DNA of 64,000 nt from Favolaschia claudopus (Eukaryota > Basidiomycota > Agaricomycetes > Agaricales > Mycenaceae): assembly GCA_037176885.1 (NCBI GenBank), contig JAWWNJ010000111.1:434001-498000 (forward strand), read 5' to 3'. Shown one piece after another: positions 44,606 through 55,916 of the stretch. The notes beneath the pieces were generated by a model, which worked only from the letters and a program-made list of their open reading frames with translations, ran no database searches and was not told where the DNA came from. Positions within the stretch are counted from its first letter, which is position 1. The number at the start of each line of letters is the position of its first letter. Made by a program: the position numbers and the translations under genes.

Positions 44606-47600
44606 TAGTGCTGCCGGGAGCTGAGTTGGAGCTGAGCTCGAGGTGATTGCCCATCAGCTCGCTCGAGCTCGGAGTTGGGCCGAGGCAGCTTGGAGCTGAC
44701 ATCCATAAACGGTGCCGTCCCACGGTCCCCCGTCTCCTCGTTTCGAGCTACATTGCATTGTTTTGACCTCGTATGCACCTCAAAAATGTGGTACAATTCT
44801 CCAAAAAGTATAATGAACATATGTACAATAAAAGACTATACAGTTTATGAGTAAATTATGGAAAAATACAAAGCACAATGATTATACAAGTGAATACAAC
44901 ACAAAAATCAAACGGGCGAAGCCCAGGAAGATTCTATAAGATCCTTGAGCTCTTGAGTACGCCCTGCCGCAATCAACCTTTCTGCTACATCAGGGTCAAT
45001 ATCAACAACAGACAGATCTTCCTCGGTTACGACTAACTCGTCGCAAAATTTGATGCGATCCTGTCGATAAATAAATTTGAGAATCTGGAGCATTTCCATC
45101 ATCTCGGGGGAGAGACTGTTGCGTAGGGAGGCATCTGTGTCCTTGCTCGAAGAGAAAACACGCTCGCATGGTACCGCTGAGGCTGAACAGGCAATACATC
45201 GACCGCCACGCGAAACAGGTGCCGGAACCGATACTGGCGAGCCTGTAACAATTTAGAAACCAACACAATCACAAAGAATACTCGAAACTCACCTCCCAGT
45301 AGCGAAGCAGGTCGAGGTCCTCATATTCTGGATCCGATCCACCCAGAAGGCCCTCCCTCTCATATTCATTCAGCTCCGTGTCGACAATCTGCTCATCTTC
45401 GGCAGCCGCCCGGCGCTCTGCCTCAGCTTGCTCTTCCTCCGAAAGCGGCTGTGAATCTTGACTGCTTGGTGGAGATTCAATGTCGGAAGCAGAGAGCTCT
45501 TTTACAAGAGCACCCAGTTTTGCAAAACCAGATTTCTGTGCACGAGCGGCGTGGGACGAGGACGGCGTGTGAACAGCGCGGCGACTGGCAGTTAAAGGAA
45601 TCTGGGCAGTGCTTGCAGAGTTCTGGTTAGTGCGGAACTCTCGGCGATACTCCAGCATCTTCGAGTGATTTGTCAGTAGCGCAATAATGGGAAGATTTGG
45701 GACGCACTGCTGCACGTATCCAAGTTCTGGCTTCCTCCGCATCTGACGGGGACCAGTTATCCCTGAGCCATTGAAGTTTTGTTGTCGGATTTAAAACTGA
45801 GAAACAATATGAGTGGTTGAAGCGAATGAGGTGACGAAGGGCGAAGTGTTTACCCATGGCCAGCGCGTAAATTCGAGTGCGCCGAGACATCCCGAGGTAT
45901 TCAGTGAATTTATCGACAGCGGCGTTAATACCGAGACTGATTTTCGGGAGCTCTCGAGCAAGAAGCTTGAGTGCGGCAATGAGCTGCTCATAGAGTGGGA
46001 GCACATAGGACAGGGTAGGCGCTTTCTCCGCAGATACTATCTCCTGGACAAGATGTGGGACCTGTAAAAAGCGCCGAATGTCGACGAGCACAGTCTTGGC
46101 GATCGGATCGAGTCGGTCATCTGAAATCTCGACTTGCATTGGGTCGTCGAGGAAATGCCTCAACAGCCTGAACGAAATTGCAAGTCAAATTCAATCCCTA
46201 CCAGCAAGAAAAAAACAATGGAACAAACCAAATCTTGCTCAAGGTACCGGTCTATCATCAAAAACGTGGCCGACCAACGCGTGTCGACATCTTGCAAGAG
46301 CTGTATGACACGCAGCTTTAAGGCAGGTTCGCCGAAGCCGCCCTCCTCATTGCCACGTTCGATTGTCTCCTTGAAATTATCCCGTCGTTGACCAGATGCC
46401 CGGCACGATGTAACGAGTGTTCGTGTTTGTTTGACAGGGTTCTTTCTCAGCGCCTCCCAATACCCGACATCCTGCTTCAGCGCCTCGGGAATCGGCGTGC
46501 CGTAGTTGTCCAAATCGATACCAGCTTGAGGAGAAGGTAATTCGGGAAGTGTTGCGAGAGCGGCTTTGACGGCAATATTAACGACATGTGGAAAACATCT
46601 GAATGCCTTTAGCCGTCGGACTCGGTAATAAATCATCGAAACTCACCGAGTTCTGTTCCCTTCCGCATCGAAAGGGATCCCGAGTACGGCGAGCTCTTGC
46701 GCAATATACACCATGCCTGTGTTATTATTGCTAGCATTGTCGCATGTAATCATACCAACCTGAGTGATCGTTAGTAGGCTATTCAATTCACGACTCGATG
46801 CGACTTACTTTGTGCAAACAACCGATCTCCTTCAAAACCTGTACAAAGATTTTTGCAATATTTTGACCAGTATGTCTCCCATCCAATCGACGAAAAGCGA
46901 CGAGCCGGGTTTTCAGGACAAGGTGCCCGTTCGCGTCTCGGATGATGTAGTGGGCGGTAATACCCAGATGTGAGTCGAGATTCTCACGACTCCACACATC
47001 CTGGGTGTAAGACTGTCGCCCGAGCGAATTCTGGACATATAATTATAAGTGAACTCTGAGATTGTGATGCGCAGTACCTGAATTTCATGAATCATCAGCT
47101 GATATTCAGCCTGGAACCGTTTGACGATCATCTCGGATAACTTCGTACGATGTGGTATGTCCTTGTCCTCCAGTTGAGTCCCAATAAAAAGGAGGAGATC
47201 CCGGAGCTCCGGACAATCCACCACGTCTATGGACTGAAAGCACATATATCAGAACATGGAAGAGTCGAAGATGGGATTGCACTTACCTGATCATCAACGG
47301 CGATCCATTTAACCAGTCTTTCGTAGAATCCGGGGAGGGAGAATTCCTCCCGTTCTCCCGCAACCTGCGGCGCCTTCGCAAGATTTTCCCAATTCTTAAG
47401 CCCCTTAAGGATGACCATATCCTTCCAAACTTTGCCATGTTCCCCCTCGAGATGATTTCTAATGGTCTTGGTTTGTCCGGGACCATTCTTCCACGCCTTC
47501 CACTTTGGAAATCTAACGGAACAAGGGGTTAGTTCGGATAGGGCACACAAAATAAAATACATCTGAAAACTCACGGACAGAGGCGGCACGATAAATGAGA

Positions 47601-48726
47601 AAACACCTTTTTATCCGGTCGATCCTGCTTCATTTCCGTAGGTTCTGGCGCGACGGTTGGCGCGGAAGCGCCGTGAACACCTCGAACGAAATACCAGACA
47701 TCCGTGGCATCGTCTGCGGATGCCGAAGCTTTGTTGACTAGGGAGCCGAAGTTGGGGTGAGGGATCGAGGGATGGGAAACAGATTCAGAGGCTGCGGCTG
47801 CTGCCGCTACGTTTGCGTCAGACGGACCCACCCCATAAACCGCGGGTTCTAAGGTAGAATTAGAGTCAATGCGGCGCCGGGTACGCGATGTAGCTGCCGA
47901 GTTAGCGTTGGGATTGGTTTTACGTTTCTTCTTGCGCTGCGGCGGAGCGAGGCCGGCATTAATCGTGTTAGTCGCGTCGACAAATGGTGCATGGGTTGCC
48001 GCAGAGGAAGGGGGAGGGATCACGGTGTTAAATGAGGCGGGGTATGTATTTTGAAAGCCGTAAGTCTGGCTGAAAGCGGCGGGAGGTGGTGGTGGAGGAT
48101 ACGGCGATCCGGAGATGAAAGCTTGAGGCGGGAGAGGCATGGCATGGGCCTGAGAGCCAGGCCAGGAGCCAAAGACGTTGGGGGTGGGGTAGGAATTCGT
48201 TGTGAAGTTGTTTTGACGTGCGGGTTGGATGTAGCAAGTGCATGCCTGCGGGTTGCCGCATTGGCAGGACGGCGAGGCCATGGGAGTTCACAAGAGGGAG
48301 GGTTGGGATGGAGTATAATTGGGGCAATATATATAACATTTTGGAGGTATCTATTGCGCGTACCTTGGACCCTGAGTGCGCCAACACACTCTCCCGACGC
48401 GCCACCTTTGCGTCTTATTTCCAGCTCTGTGTGGGGCGTATCGCGTCCTGCGTAGCAGTCAGACGGTGACGTCGACGCCAAGCGAGGTTGAGGTGAAGCA
48501 TAGGAGGATTGGTTCGCGGCAGGAACACGCTAGCCGGTGAGCGGGGAGGACGACGATTGTGGTAGACGCGCCAGTCACTCAGTGACGCTGTCAAAAGTGT
48601 CACGGTGCCTGTTTTGGGGGGCCGAGGCGAGGCGAGCTGGCATCACCTCGAGGTGCCGTTTATGGTAAACGGGTCGAGTTGGAGCTGAACTCAGCTCGGA
48701 GCTAACTCCAGCTCCCGGCAGCACTA
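44606..48726 (-). mobile_element. hAT transposon with BED-finger transposase
   Basis: 4121 bp with inverted termini TAGTGCTGCCGGGAGCTG and an exact 8-bp target duplication GCCACGGA (44598-44605 and 48727-48734). X copy 1 has the single, uninterrupted GCCACGGA near 28272, giving a natural empty site. Subterminal DNA is rich in GAGCT repeats on both ends, likely transposase binding sites by analogy with other hATs. Confidence 0.93.
44908..48281 (-). pseudogene. hAT transposase, near-intact with two single-base frame breaks
   Basis: Exon edges that fit are 48281-47575, 47512-47287, 47233-47078, 47030-46809, 46759-46647, 46598-46229, 46167-45854, 45796-45708, 45658 to about 45290, then a last exon from about 45240. 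A Pro/Ala-rich N-terminus precedes a BED zinc finger (CRLCPFPKWKAW, HLEGEH). The RNase H-like core shows TCDNASNN and CFPHVVNIAVKAAL. The C-terminal dimerisation block ASAVPCERVFSSSKDTDAS ends the protein. Two single-base breaks are likely: an extra base near 46155 between AVEAF and LDDPMQVE, and a missing base near 45184 before ASAVPCERV. Without them the frame is continuous. Otherwise it looks complete and young. Confidence 0.85.
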
Positions 48727-48860
48727 GCCACGGAGTCAGAACTCCAGGAAATGCTTACAAACCACCTGGACGGAGATTTGTAAGCATCTGCATTCTGGAG
48801 CCCTATTATTACTATACCGATGAATGGGGAAGCAAGCTTCCCCATAAAACCTTCCCCATA

Positions 48861-49265
48861 AAACAGCTGTACATCATGTTGATCAATTCTATCACAGACC
48901 ATGTGTCAACATGCTTGCCGATCACCATGCCGTGCCGCTGCCGTGGGTTGGTGCTGAGAATTTGCACGGATTACCGCCCAGATTGTAGTTCAGGCCGTCA
49001 CCCTTACTCTAGCTCAAAAGGGGTACACACAGTTTCGATTTTTGGCCTCAAAAATTTGGCCACAGCCAAAATGTCGTGGGAAAAACTTCGGAGGTGGTTT
49101 TCTGAGCTTTTCAGGGGTCGGCGAATCCGAATCTGAAGTCAGATTTATGCCCACCGTTCGCCGGCAATCAACATTGTCGACTTTGCGTGTCCGGCACTGT
49201 ACTGCGCCTAGCGTGGGAATCCTCAGCCCTCGCTAGGTGCGCTGTGATGTATTCTTACAGCCGTT
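48861..49265. other. Intergenic stretch, nothing recognised
   Basis: No coding or repeat signal supported, apart from TACAGCCGTTTCGGG at 49257, which resembles the TIR of the neighbouring 49786-50163 element. Confidence 0.45.
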
Positions 49266-49377
49266 TCGGGTGGGCGCGGTGGTGTAGTGGCATCCATCGT
49301 CGCCGGGGAGAGTCGTGTGAGTTTTGCTCACGACGGCGAGGGCCCTCGTTGGTTCGATTCCCTGCCCCGCACCCGGG
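49266..49377 (+). repeat. tRNA-derived SINE-like unit
   Basis: GTGGTGTAGTGGCATCC resembles the pol III A box and GGTTCGATTCC is a perfect B box, about 70 bp apart with a hairpin GTCGTGTGAG / CTCACGAC between. The T stem and acceptor stem do not pair well, so it is not a functional tRNA. A SINE head or tRNA pseudogene fits best; the tail is not defined. Confidence 0.5.
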
Positions 49378-49785
49378 AGAAAACACTTTAGACACTCTCG
49401 GCTTCTGCCCTCCGACTTTTCAAACTCCGTTCCCTCCGCTTCGGCAAACACGTTTGATCGTGACTTCGGGTCACGGGTTCCGAGGAGTAGCGCACTTGCG
49501 GTTCAAGCCCCGGTCGGCCGGCGGCTGGGAAATTCAACTTTAACAGACGCGCGGCAACAAATCATCCATCACACTTTGTCTGATCAGGCGTACGCTGCCG
49601 CTTTGATCCTTTGACGCCCATCCTACGGGGATCGCAACCTCGGCAAGCACTGGCCAAAGGCCGTCGGACCGGGACTTCATGCCCGAGGCACTGGGAGTTG
49701 ATTGGTTGTATAAAAAGGGTGACGTGGGAGGAAAGGACGGACTGGAAACGATTAATCATGTAGTCGATGTCGGCATGTCGTGTAC

Positions 49786-50163
49786 TACAGCCGTTTTGGA
49801 AACAATATACGGGTTTTGATTGAGTGGTGCTCGTTCGTTTGTGCACTGCTTACGTCTGTTGACGATTCTGTCATCGGCAAAGCCGGGAGCACCACTTTGT
49901 GGGGCGTTGCCGTACCACATCAAGTGCCGCTGGTCTCTTGTTTTGGCCCTTGCCCCCAGGTCATGGCTCTGGGCAAGTAGCAGCTGAGTCTTGATCCTCA
50001 GTTCTGTTAACCCCCTGTTTTTTTCCTGGTGTTCTCTGGGTGGCGGAAGCAAAACTCAGATTCGGCTGAAGTGGAGCTAGTGACGGGAAGCAAAACAAAG
50101 GTAAGCACAAACGAATGAGCACCACTCGATCAAAACCCGTATATTGTTTCCAAAACGGCTGTA
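49786..50163. mobile_element. 378-bp MITE with 58-bp TIRs
   Basis: Ends TACAGCCGTTTTGGAAACAA and its inverse match over about 58 bp with few differences. TA is the likely target. No coding content. Related fragments (ACAGCCGTTTCG) lie just outside at 49258 and 50214. Confidence 0.85.
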
Positions 50164-50702
50164 TAGCCGCTTGCAGCGGCTCGAGCACGTTAATTGATCT
50201 CAACAACAACAACAGCCGTTTCGAAAAAAGAATGCGGGTTTTGATTGATTTTCGAAATCTGCTTACCCTAGAACGGTGCAAACAACTAGACCGGTAACCG
50301 ATCTCTCGTATGAAGACAATTGTTCATAGACCGGTAACCGATCTCTCGTATGAAGACAATTGTTCATAGAGAGACCGGTCGATCTGGTATTTATTTACCG
50401 GGATGCCAGAGACATCACGTTTCTGTCATGTCATCTTGCTTACATGATATGTCTCTCTTGCTAATTCCATCCTTTTGGCTGGCGAGGAGTAGTCTCACCA
50501 AGTCAGACTCTAGAAGATTTATGATAGTCGATAAATCTTTTTATATAGAGTCTGAACTTGATGGCACCTGTCATCCAAGACCTCGGATTTTGTGACACAC
50601 GTGCAGATTCACACGCCTCAATGGGGAAGTCGCGTTTCGGCCGAAGCGTCGGCCCTCTGCTCTTGCCTATGCTTTGCGACGATCTTCTTCTCTCCGTACC
50701 GC

Positions 50703-51289
50703 GATGAGCTTCCACTTCGTCCTCGAGAACCACACGCAAAATATGGAAAACCCTCGCACCCTCTTCCAGCCAACTTCCAGCCCTAGCTTCACCCCCTCGA
50801 CTGATCCTTCCTCCTTCCTCGACGAGTTTTCCGCACGGCCGCGCCGCGTCTTCCTTTGGAGCTGTTAGCTATTCTACTGCTTCAAGCTCAAAATTAGGCT
50901 TTACAAAGTGCGTGGTGTATGCCCTCAGTGTCGTACTATATGCTGATTAACCACTTTAGCTGTTTGGAACCTCCACCACAGACCTATGTCAGCTTCTTCG
51001 ACTCTCTCAAGCACCAGAGACGTTCCCAACCCCAGTCCCTCTTGTACGGCTCACACGACCGACCATCCGAATCCTCTCCTAGCAGATACTCCTCGAATGT
51101 AGATGATTCTCTAATGCAGCCGCCGCCGAGCGGACATCCCTTGTTCTCTTCGCCTACTACAATGAATGATGATTCCCCGCCCTCATCTCAACGACCGCTC
51201 TGCTGAGTTCCTCTCTACCCCACCACCTCCATCTAAACGCAAAGCCCCACCCACCGATCCTCTCGACTCACCCGCACCCCGCGCAACGC
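50703..51289 (+). pseudogene. Captured Pro/Ser-rich coding fragment in the MULE
   Basis: Plus-strand open patches MSFHFVLENHTQNMENP and SFFDSLKHQRRSQPQSLL, then SPPSSQRPLC and EFLSTPPPPSKRKAPP, with stops between them. The composition looks like low-complexity coding DNA from another gene. I do not recognise the source. Confidence 0.4.
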
Positions 51290-51836
51290 GTGAAGACTTC
51301 TCGAATTCCGATCGGCTCAGTTGTTCAGGCCCAGTGAGAATGACATTCGGTCTCGTGCGAGCAGTGACCCAAAGTTCTTCGTTGCGTAGAGGCAGCGCAT
51401 CTAATCGAGTATCCGAATTGAGCGCCAGAGCGTTGAGACCAAAACCGCGCATGGTATTCGCCTAAGAAGTCCGCCCGCCGGTCCAAAGCTTGCCGACATA
51501 TTGATAGATTGACGCACCATTTCTAATTGCAGCGGAGTTGTTGGACAGATCACAAGTAGACACGGATTCTTTGGGAATTTGGCGGAAGGACAAAGCTCAG
51601 GCCTGGCTACAGCTGCGAGAATAACAAGGATATAGATCACATAGTAGCCGGTCTTTCCGCTGCCAGTAGTAGGTGTACTTAATCGCAAACACTGGCAGAT
51701 GGACGCGGTCCAGGGACTTGCAGACACCTTCGAGTTGGTCGTCGTGGGGAGTGTGAGGAAAGGAAGTGTCCTTGAGTATGCTTTTGACAAGTTCGAGGCC
51801 TACGGGGGAGCTCCAGGTGAAGGGATCGGGCATGAA
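51290..51836 (-). pseudogene. Captured 5' fragment of the RecQ-like helicase family
   Basis: The minus strand encodes the N-terminal helicase part missing at 24529-26173: DDQLEGVCKSLDRV, Walker A TPTTGSGKTGYY, ICPTTPLQLEM, then after a 56-bp GT-AG intron (51472-51527) ANTMRGFGLNALALNSDTRL and NVILTGPEQL. It ends near EFEK. A frame slip precedes Walker A. The retained intron shows capture from genomic DNA rather than a processed transcript. Confidence 0.8.
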
Positions 51837-52297
51837 GATGAGCGCGACGAGAGAACGTTCAACTTGTCAACTTGAACGCGTCGCTGAAGTGCTTATGCAG
51901 TGACCGTTACGACGTTACGTTGCTGCCCCATTTGGGCGTGAGACTTTGCACATGATGTTACATTCGTGACAAAACTGAGGTCCGGGTTGACAGGTGCCAA
52001 CAATTTCAGACTAGGCGAGGAGGTGTGATTTCGTTCAAGAAACTGCATATCATAGAGTAGAAACATTTCATGGCGCAGGAGGCCCGTCAAGACAATGAAA
52101 TTGGACAGAGAGAAGTGTCGCGTAAGCAAGATGACAGCAGTACACGTGCCAGAAACGTGACGTCTCTGGCATCCCGGTAAATAAATACCAGATCGACCGG
52201 TCTCTCTATGAACGATTGTCTTCATACGAGAGATCGGTTACCGGTCTATGAACGATTGTCTTCATACGAGAGATCGGTTACCGGTCTAGCAAACAAC

Positions 52298-53338
52298 CGG
52301 ACACTTGAATATCCTACCCGCACCTTTGCTGCTTTGGCATCGTCTGTAACTGAGAAATTAATATTGATCCAACGATTCATGCCGTACCTGTTCCCTGTAC
52401 CTTCTCCAACAAGGCCTTAGAAGACAGATGGCCCCAAGGAGGACCATTTTAGGGGAGATAGCCCATATTTTGAGCATTTGAGCCGGCCCTGCTTGGGGGA
52501 TTGACAGTAGGTGGTGGCATAAATGGTTTGAGACTTGCGGGGTATTGCTGAGGGATAGAACGCGTTTTTTTCCGTGTTTTGGCGTGGCAAAACGTGTTGA
52601 GCACAAGTAGCTGACCACCAGTAAAAGATCATGCCCTAATATGATGAGTGCGATGCGCACGAAGGACAAAGGCGGCGACTATGCACATAATGTGACGTGA
52701 CAGTCACATCAGTGCACATAACTTTTGGCGGGCAACTTCAAGTCTTGCTACACTTCCGCAATATAAGAGAATTCCGTGTTTCTTTCAGACAAAGATGATC
52801 TATGCTATTAAAACTGACTTCACAAATATTTCTACGGTTTAAAGTTGTGCAGAAATGCAAAATCTACTGCCTCGGATTAAGTGCTCCGAGTGGCTGTGTG
52901 TTATGTGCGTTAAGTGCACCCAGCTGATCGGACGGTTAACCCTGATCCCACTCTCCCGCGCCGCGGTGCACTCTGGTGCACTCCAAACTACAAAGCTTAC
53001 AAGCTCAAACCTCGATAATCTGTTGCTATGCTTCACTCCCCGGGATTCTACAACACAGTTTTACACCGGAAATTCGAACCAAATCCGAACTCGACAACTT
53101 TCAAAATTTTGCAGCAAAAATGATTTCATTCTCGTCTCTCTCGACAGCAGATCCCTTCCATTGCGAATAACCTCCCCGTCCTCCATTCGATCTGGCAACA
53201 CATATGCCTACAAACCCTTACCTCTGTCTCTGCTGTCTTTAATTTGGATTGCTCGGGAGCGCCATCACTACTTCAATCAACACGACACCATTAACTTGAA
53301 AAATACAGCCTCAAGTTTCTCATTCACTCAAAAATCTA
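52298..53338. other. Intergenic region, no gene supported
   Basis: A 184-codon open frame at 52855-53409 has no family resemblance and runs into the tandem repeats at its 3' end. I treat it as chance. A GTGCACTCTGGTGCACTCC duplication occurs near 52968. Confidence 0.45.
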
Positions 53339-53850
53339 AATTTCTCTTTCAATTTCCGCTCGTTTCCCTTGAACTCAAGCGTACCCGGCGTAGTTTTAGA
53401 CTTCTCTAGATTTTTCCTGCTGTCCGTTTGTGCGGGGGAACGCCGCGCTCGATGACTACCATCAATATCAGCATCAAACCAAAAATGTATGTTTCTCTTT
53501 CAATTTCTGCTCGTTTCCCCTCAACTAAAGTCTACCCGGCGTCGTTTTAGACCTTTTCAGCTCTTCCTGCTGCTCATTTATGCGGCGCTGTCCCGAAAAC
53601 GCCGCGCTCAATGAATATTACCATCAAAACAGAGAATGTAAGGTTCTCTTCCAATTTCTACTCGTTTCCTCTGATTTCAAGCATTGCCAACATCAATTCG
53701 AAGCTGTATAGTTTCTTATGGTGTTTTTTTTTTTTCGCTGTTGCCCCGGGATGTCGGGCTCAATGTCAATATTAGCATGGAAACGAAATTGTGAGTCACT
53801 CTTCTGATTTCCTCTCAGTTTCCTTGGACCCAAGCATCCACAGCAAGGTT
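53339..53850 (+). repeat. Four diverged tandem units of about 150 bp
   Basis: Units begin at about 53341, 53493, 53643 and 53797 with variants of TCTCTTTCAATTTCCGCTCG followed by TTTCC. Units 1 and 2 share ACCCGGCGT(A/C)GTTTTAGA and AACGCCGCGCTC; units 3 and 4 are more degraded. Non-coding. Confidence 0.7.
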
Positions 53851-54437
53851 TGAGGCTATATTCAATGATATTATTTAGCGAGAACTTCCCCAGAATGTTG
53901 TTATCGAGGGCTGCTCGACTCGGTGCCAACAGTTTAATTAAACAATATGAATAGACTTGGACGTCCTGATCCAACACGGAAACCGCCGTAATTATCGTCC
54001 CACCCATTCCGGCAATTCCATTGCAGATAGGTATAGGAGTTCGAAAGGCGACAAAGGTTTGCGAGGAATGTCAACTGCCGGTGAAGGTAGTGCACATCAT
54101 AGGATCACCGGCTAATGTTCCGATCAGATGGCCATGTACTTGGCCTCATCTGACATGGATAATGAGCCAAAAGAATCAAGATGAAATCAAGACACTGAAT
54201 TGTAGATTGTGCTCGCTGCAGCAAAGTTGAAGCTCTGAGATTTGTAATAATCTCTCCTCTTTCTCCCTCTTTTTTTCTCTTTTTCTGCAACTTGAAAACT
54301 TGATGTCAGCGTAATTTGCTGTTCGGTATCGCCCGTATCGAATGGTCAAGACGAGAAGTCGAAAGAAACTGCGTTTGTGTAGAGAACGTCGTGGTCTCGG
54401 TTATCAACGCATAAAGACTATGTAATGCTTACGAGAG

Positions 54438-55913
54438 TACAGTATGCTGGAAAGTAAAGAGTGGTAAATAATTACCGCTAACACTCCCCCTCAGCGAGTG
54501 GACTCGAGTAAGGGATATATAAGTAAAGGGCATGATGGAGAATATGTAAAATATATGGAACAACATACTGTTGCTCCCCCTTGAGCGTAAAACTTGCCAA
54601 ATAAACTTCCGACCCAATACGACCCAGCATTCTCTCTGGTAGAGCATCAACACTCCGTCGTGGCTCTCCAGCACACGCAGTCGCGGATCGAGGACCGTTG
54701 GCGCTGACCCACTCGGGTCTCTGGCCCAGTCGTTACGCGTCCGCCCGTTGCAGCTGTGGCTGTCTTCTCGTCGTCGTATTATCGGCTCCATAGTCTTCGC
54801 TACTGCTCTGGATGTCGCCGATCAAGACCCCCGCCCGTCACATTGTGCACCTAGGCGGTCTAATCGAGTCGGCCCCCCATACTGAGCGTGGTGGGCCTCC
54901 ATACCCCTTATCTCCCCCTTCGAAAAAATGGTTTTTCGCCTGATCCGCATGCGCGATGGATGTATGGGGAAAATGTGAAAGAATGTGTAATGTCGGCGAT
55001 AGATGATGCGCGACGGGGTGAATGAAAGTGGAATGCGCTCGTGCGCGTGTGACGCGAGTGTCGGTATGCGGCGGCTGAGTGAGACGTGAATGAGGAAGTA
55101 AGAAGCTCCCCCTGTGTCGGCCGTTCGCGTCGAAGTTGGCGGTATCAAAAGTCGCCATGAGCAAGTGCGCGGGTGATAGAATGTGGCCGAGGTACTGGAA
55201 GATAAAAGCTCCCCCTGTCCCGGCTGTCCGCGTCGGAGTTGGCGGCGTAAGAATCTGCCGCGAGCAAGTCGTTAAATGCGGAGACTGCTCAAGATGCTCC
55301 CCCTATGATGCCTGTGCGAGGTGTAGAAGGAGAGACTCCCCCTGGGCATGCGAGGAGGGTGTGCGCGATGTCGCGCTGCCCGGAACGTCAGGACGAGAGC
55401 GTACTCGTGTCGTCCGAGTTGTCCGAGGCGTGTAAAAACTACTCGTCGGTGGCGCTGCTGCTGTTCGTTGCGAGTGAGCGCCTGCGGCCCTCGTTGAGAT
55501 GGATCCTGGGGCTCGCTGCCCCATTCTGCGGCCGCGGGAATGCGATACGTGCCAGAGCCAAGTTGACTGGCATACGTCCCCGCTGGCAGTGGCGGGTTGT
55601 GACGTACCATGTGGGACCCATATGGGTATGCCCTTTTCGTTCGCTTTGCCAAATCCATCGTTTCTTCCTCGTCCGAGTCCCTGGAGAGCTGTCTTTGCTG
55701 CTGTGAGTTTGCGTGCCCCAGCATGAATCATGTCGTCCGGAGGGTACGGGGGATCGTGTGAGGTTGTGCCGCGGTCCGTCGGCTGTGGTATGCGGTTGTG
55801 AGGTCCAAGGCTTTGCCGGTTGGAGTGCTGCACGCTATAGCTTTGTCGCTTGAGGTTCAGGTGTACAGTATGCTTGCTGGAAAGTAAAGAGTGGTAAATA
55901 ATTACCGCTAACA
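54438..55913 (-). mobile_element. LTR-retrotransposon relic with very short terminal direct repeats
   Basis: A block TACAGTATGC, then GGAAAGTAAAGAGTGG and ATTACCGCTAACA, occurs at 54438-54483 and 55864-55913 in the same orientation. The left copy is followed by CTCCCCCTCAGCG, a polypurine tract on the minus strand next to TGTTAGCGG, as in copia elements. The interior has several GGGGGAGC tracts and a diverged 100-bp direct repeat (55106, 55206). No intact frame. Target duplication is absent, so one end may be deleted. Confidence 0.55.
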
Positions 55914-55916
55914 GGA

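Larger units (their letters stand above)
42873..48860. mobile_element. Repeat family X, copy 2 (with nested hAT and fold-back MITE)
   Basis: Same unit as 26540-28372, with the same left hairpin, GGGGAAGCTTGCTTC, cysteine-bearing coding patch (43061-43429, minus: CCKDCRSQIKPQCVRCSEW) and right GGGGAAGCAAGCTTCCCC hairpin. Two elements are inserted: 43939-44374 and 44606-48726. Host coding patches are too broken to assign a function. Confidence 0.75.
50287..52288. mobile_element. Mutator-like element carrying captured gene fragments
   Basis: 2002 bp with about 140-bp inverted termini starting TAGACCGGTAACCGATCTCT and a 9-bp direct duplication GCAAACAAC (50278-50286, 52289-52297), the hallmark of Mutator-like elements. 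Each terminus holds an internal 44-bp tandem duplication. There is no MURA-type transposase. The interior carries a minus-strand helicase fragment and a plus-strand proline/serine-rich fragment, as in Pack-MULEs. Confidence 0.85.

Noticed and set aside
50287..52288. CRISPR-like direct repeats at 50287-50375
   Set aside because: Only two adjacent identical units without spacers, mirrored at the other end; they are part of a transposon TIR.
52855..53409. 184-codon open frame
   Set aside because: No recognisable domain, Leu/Ser-biased composition, and its 3' end overlaps a tandem repeat; most likely chance.
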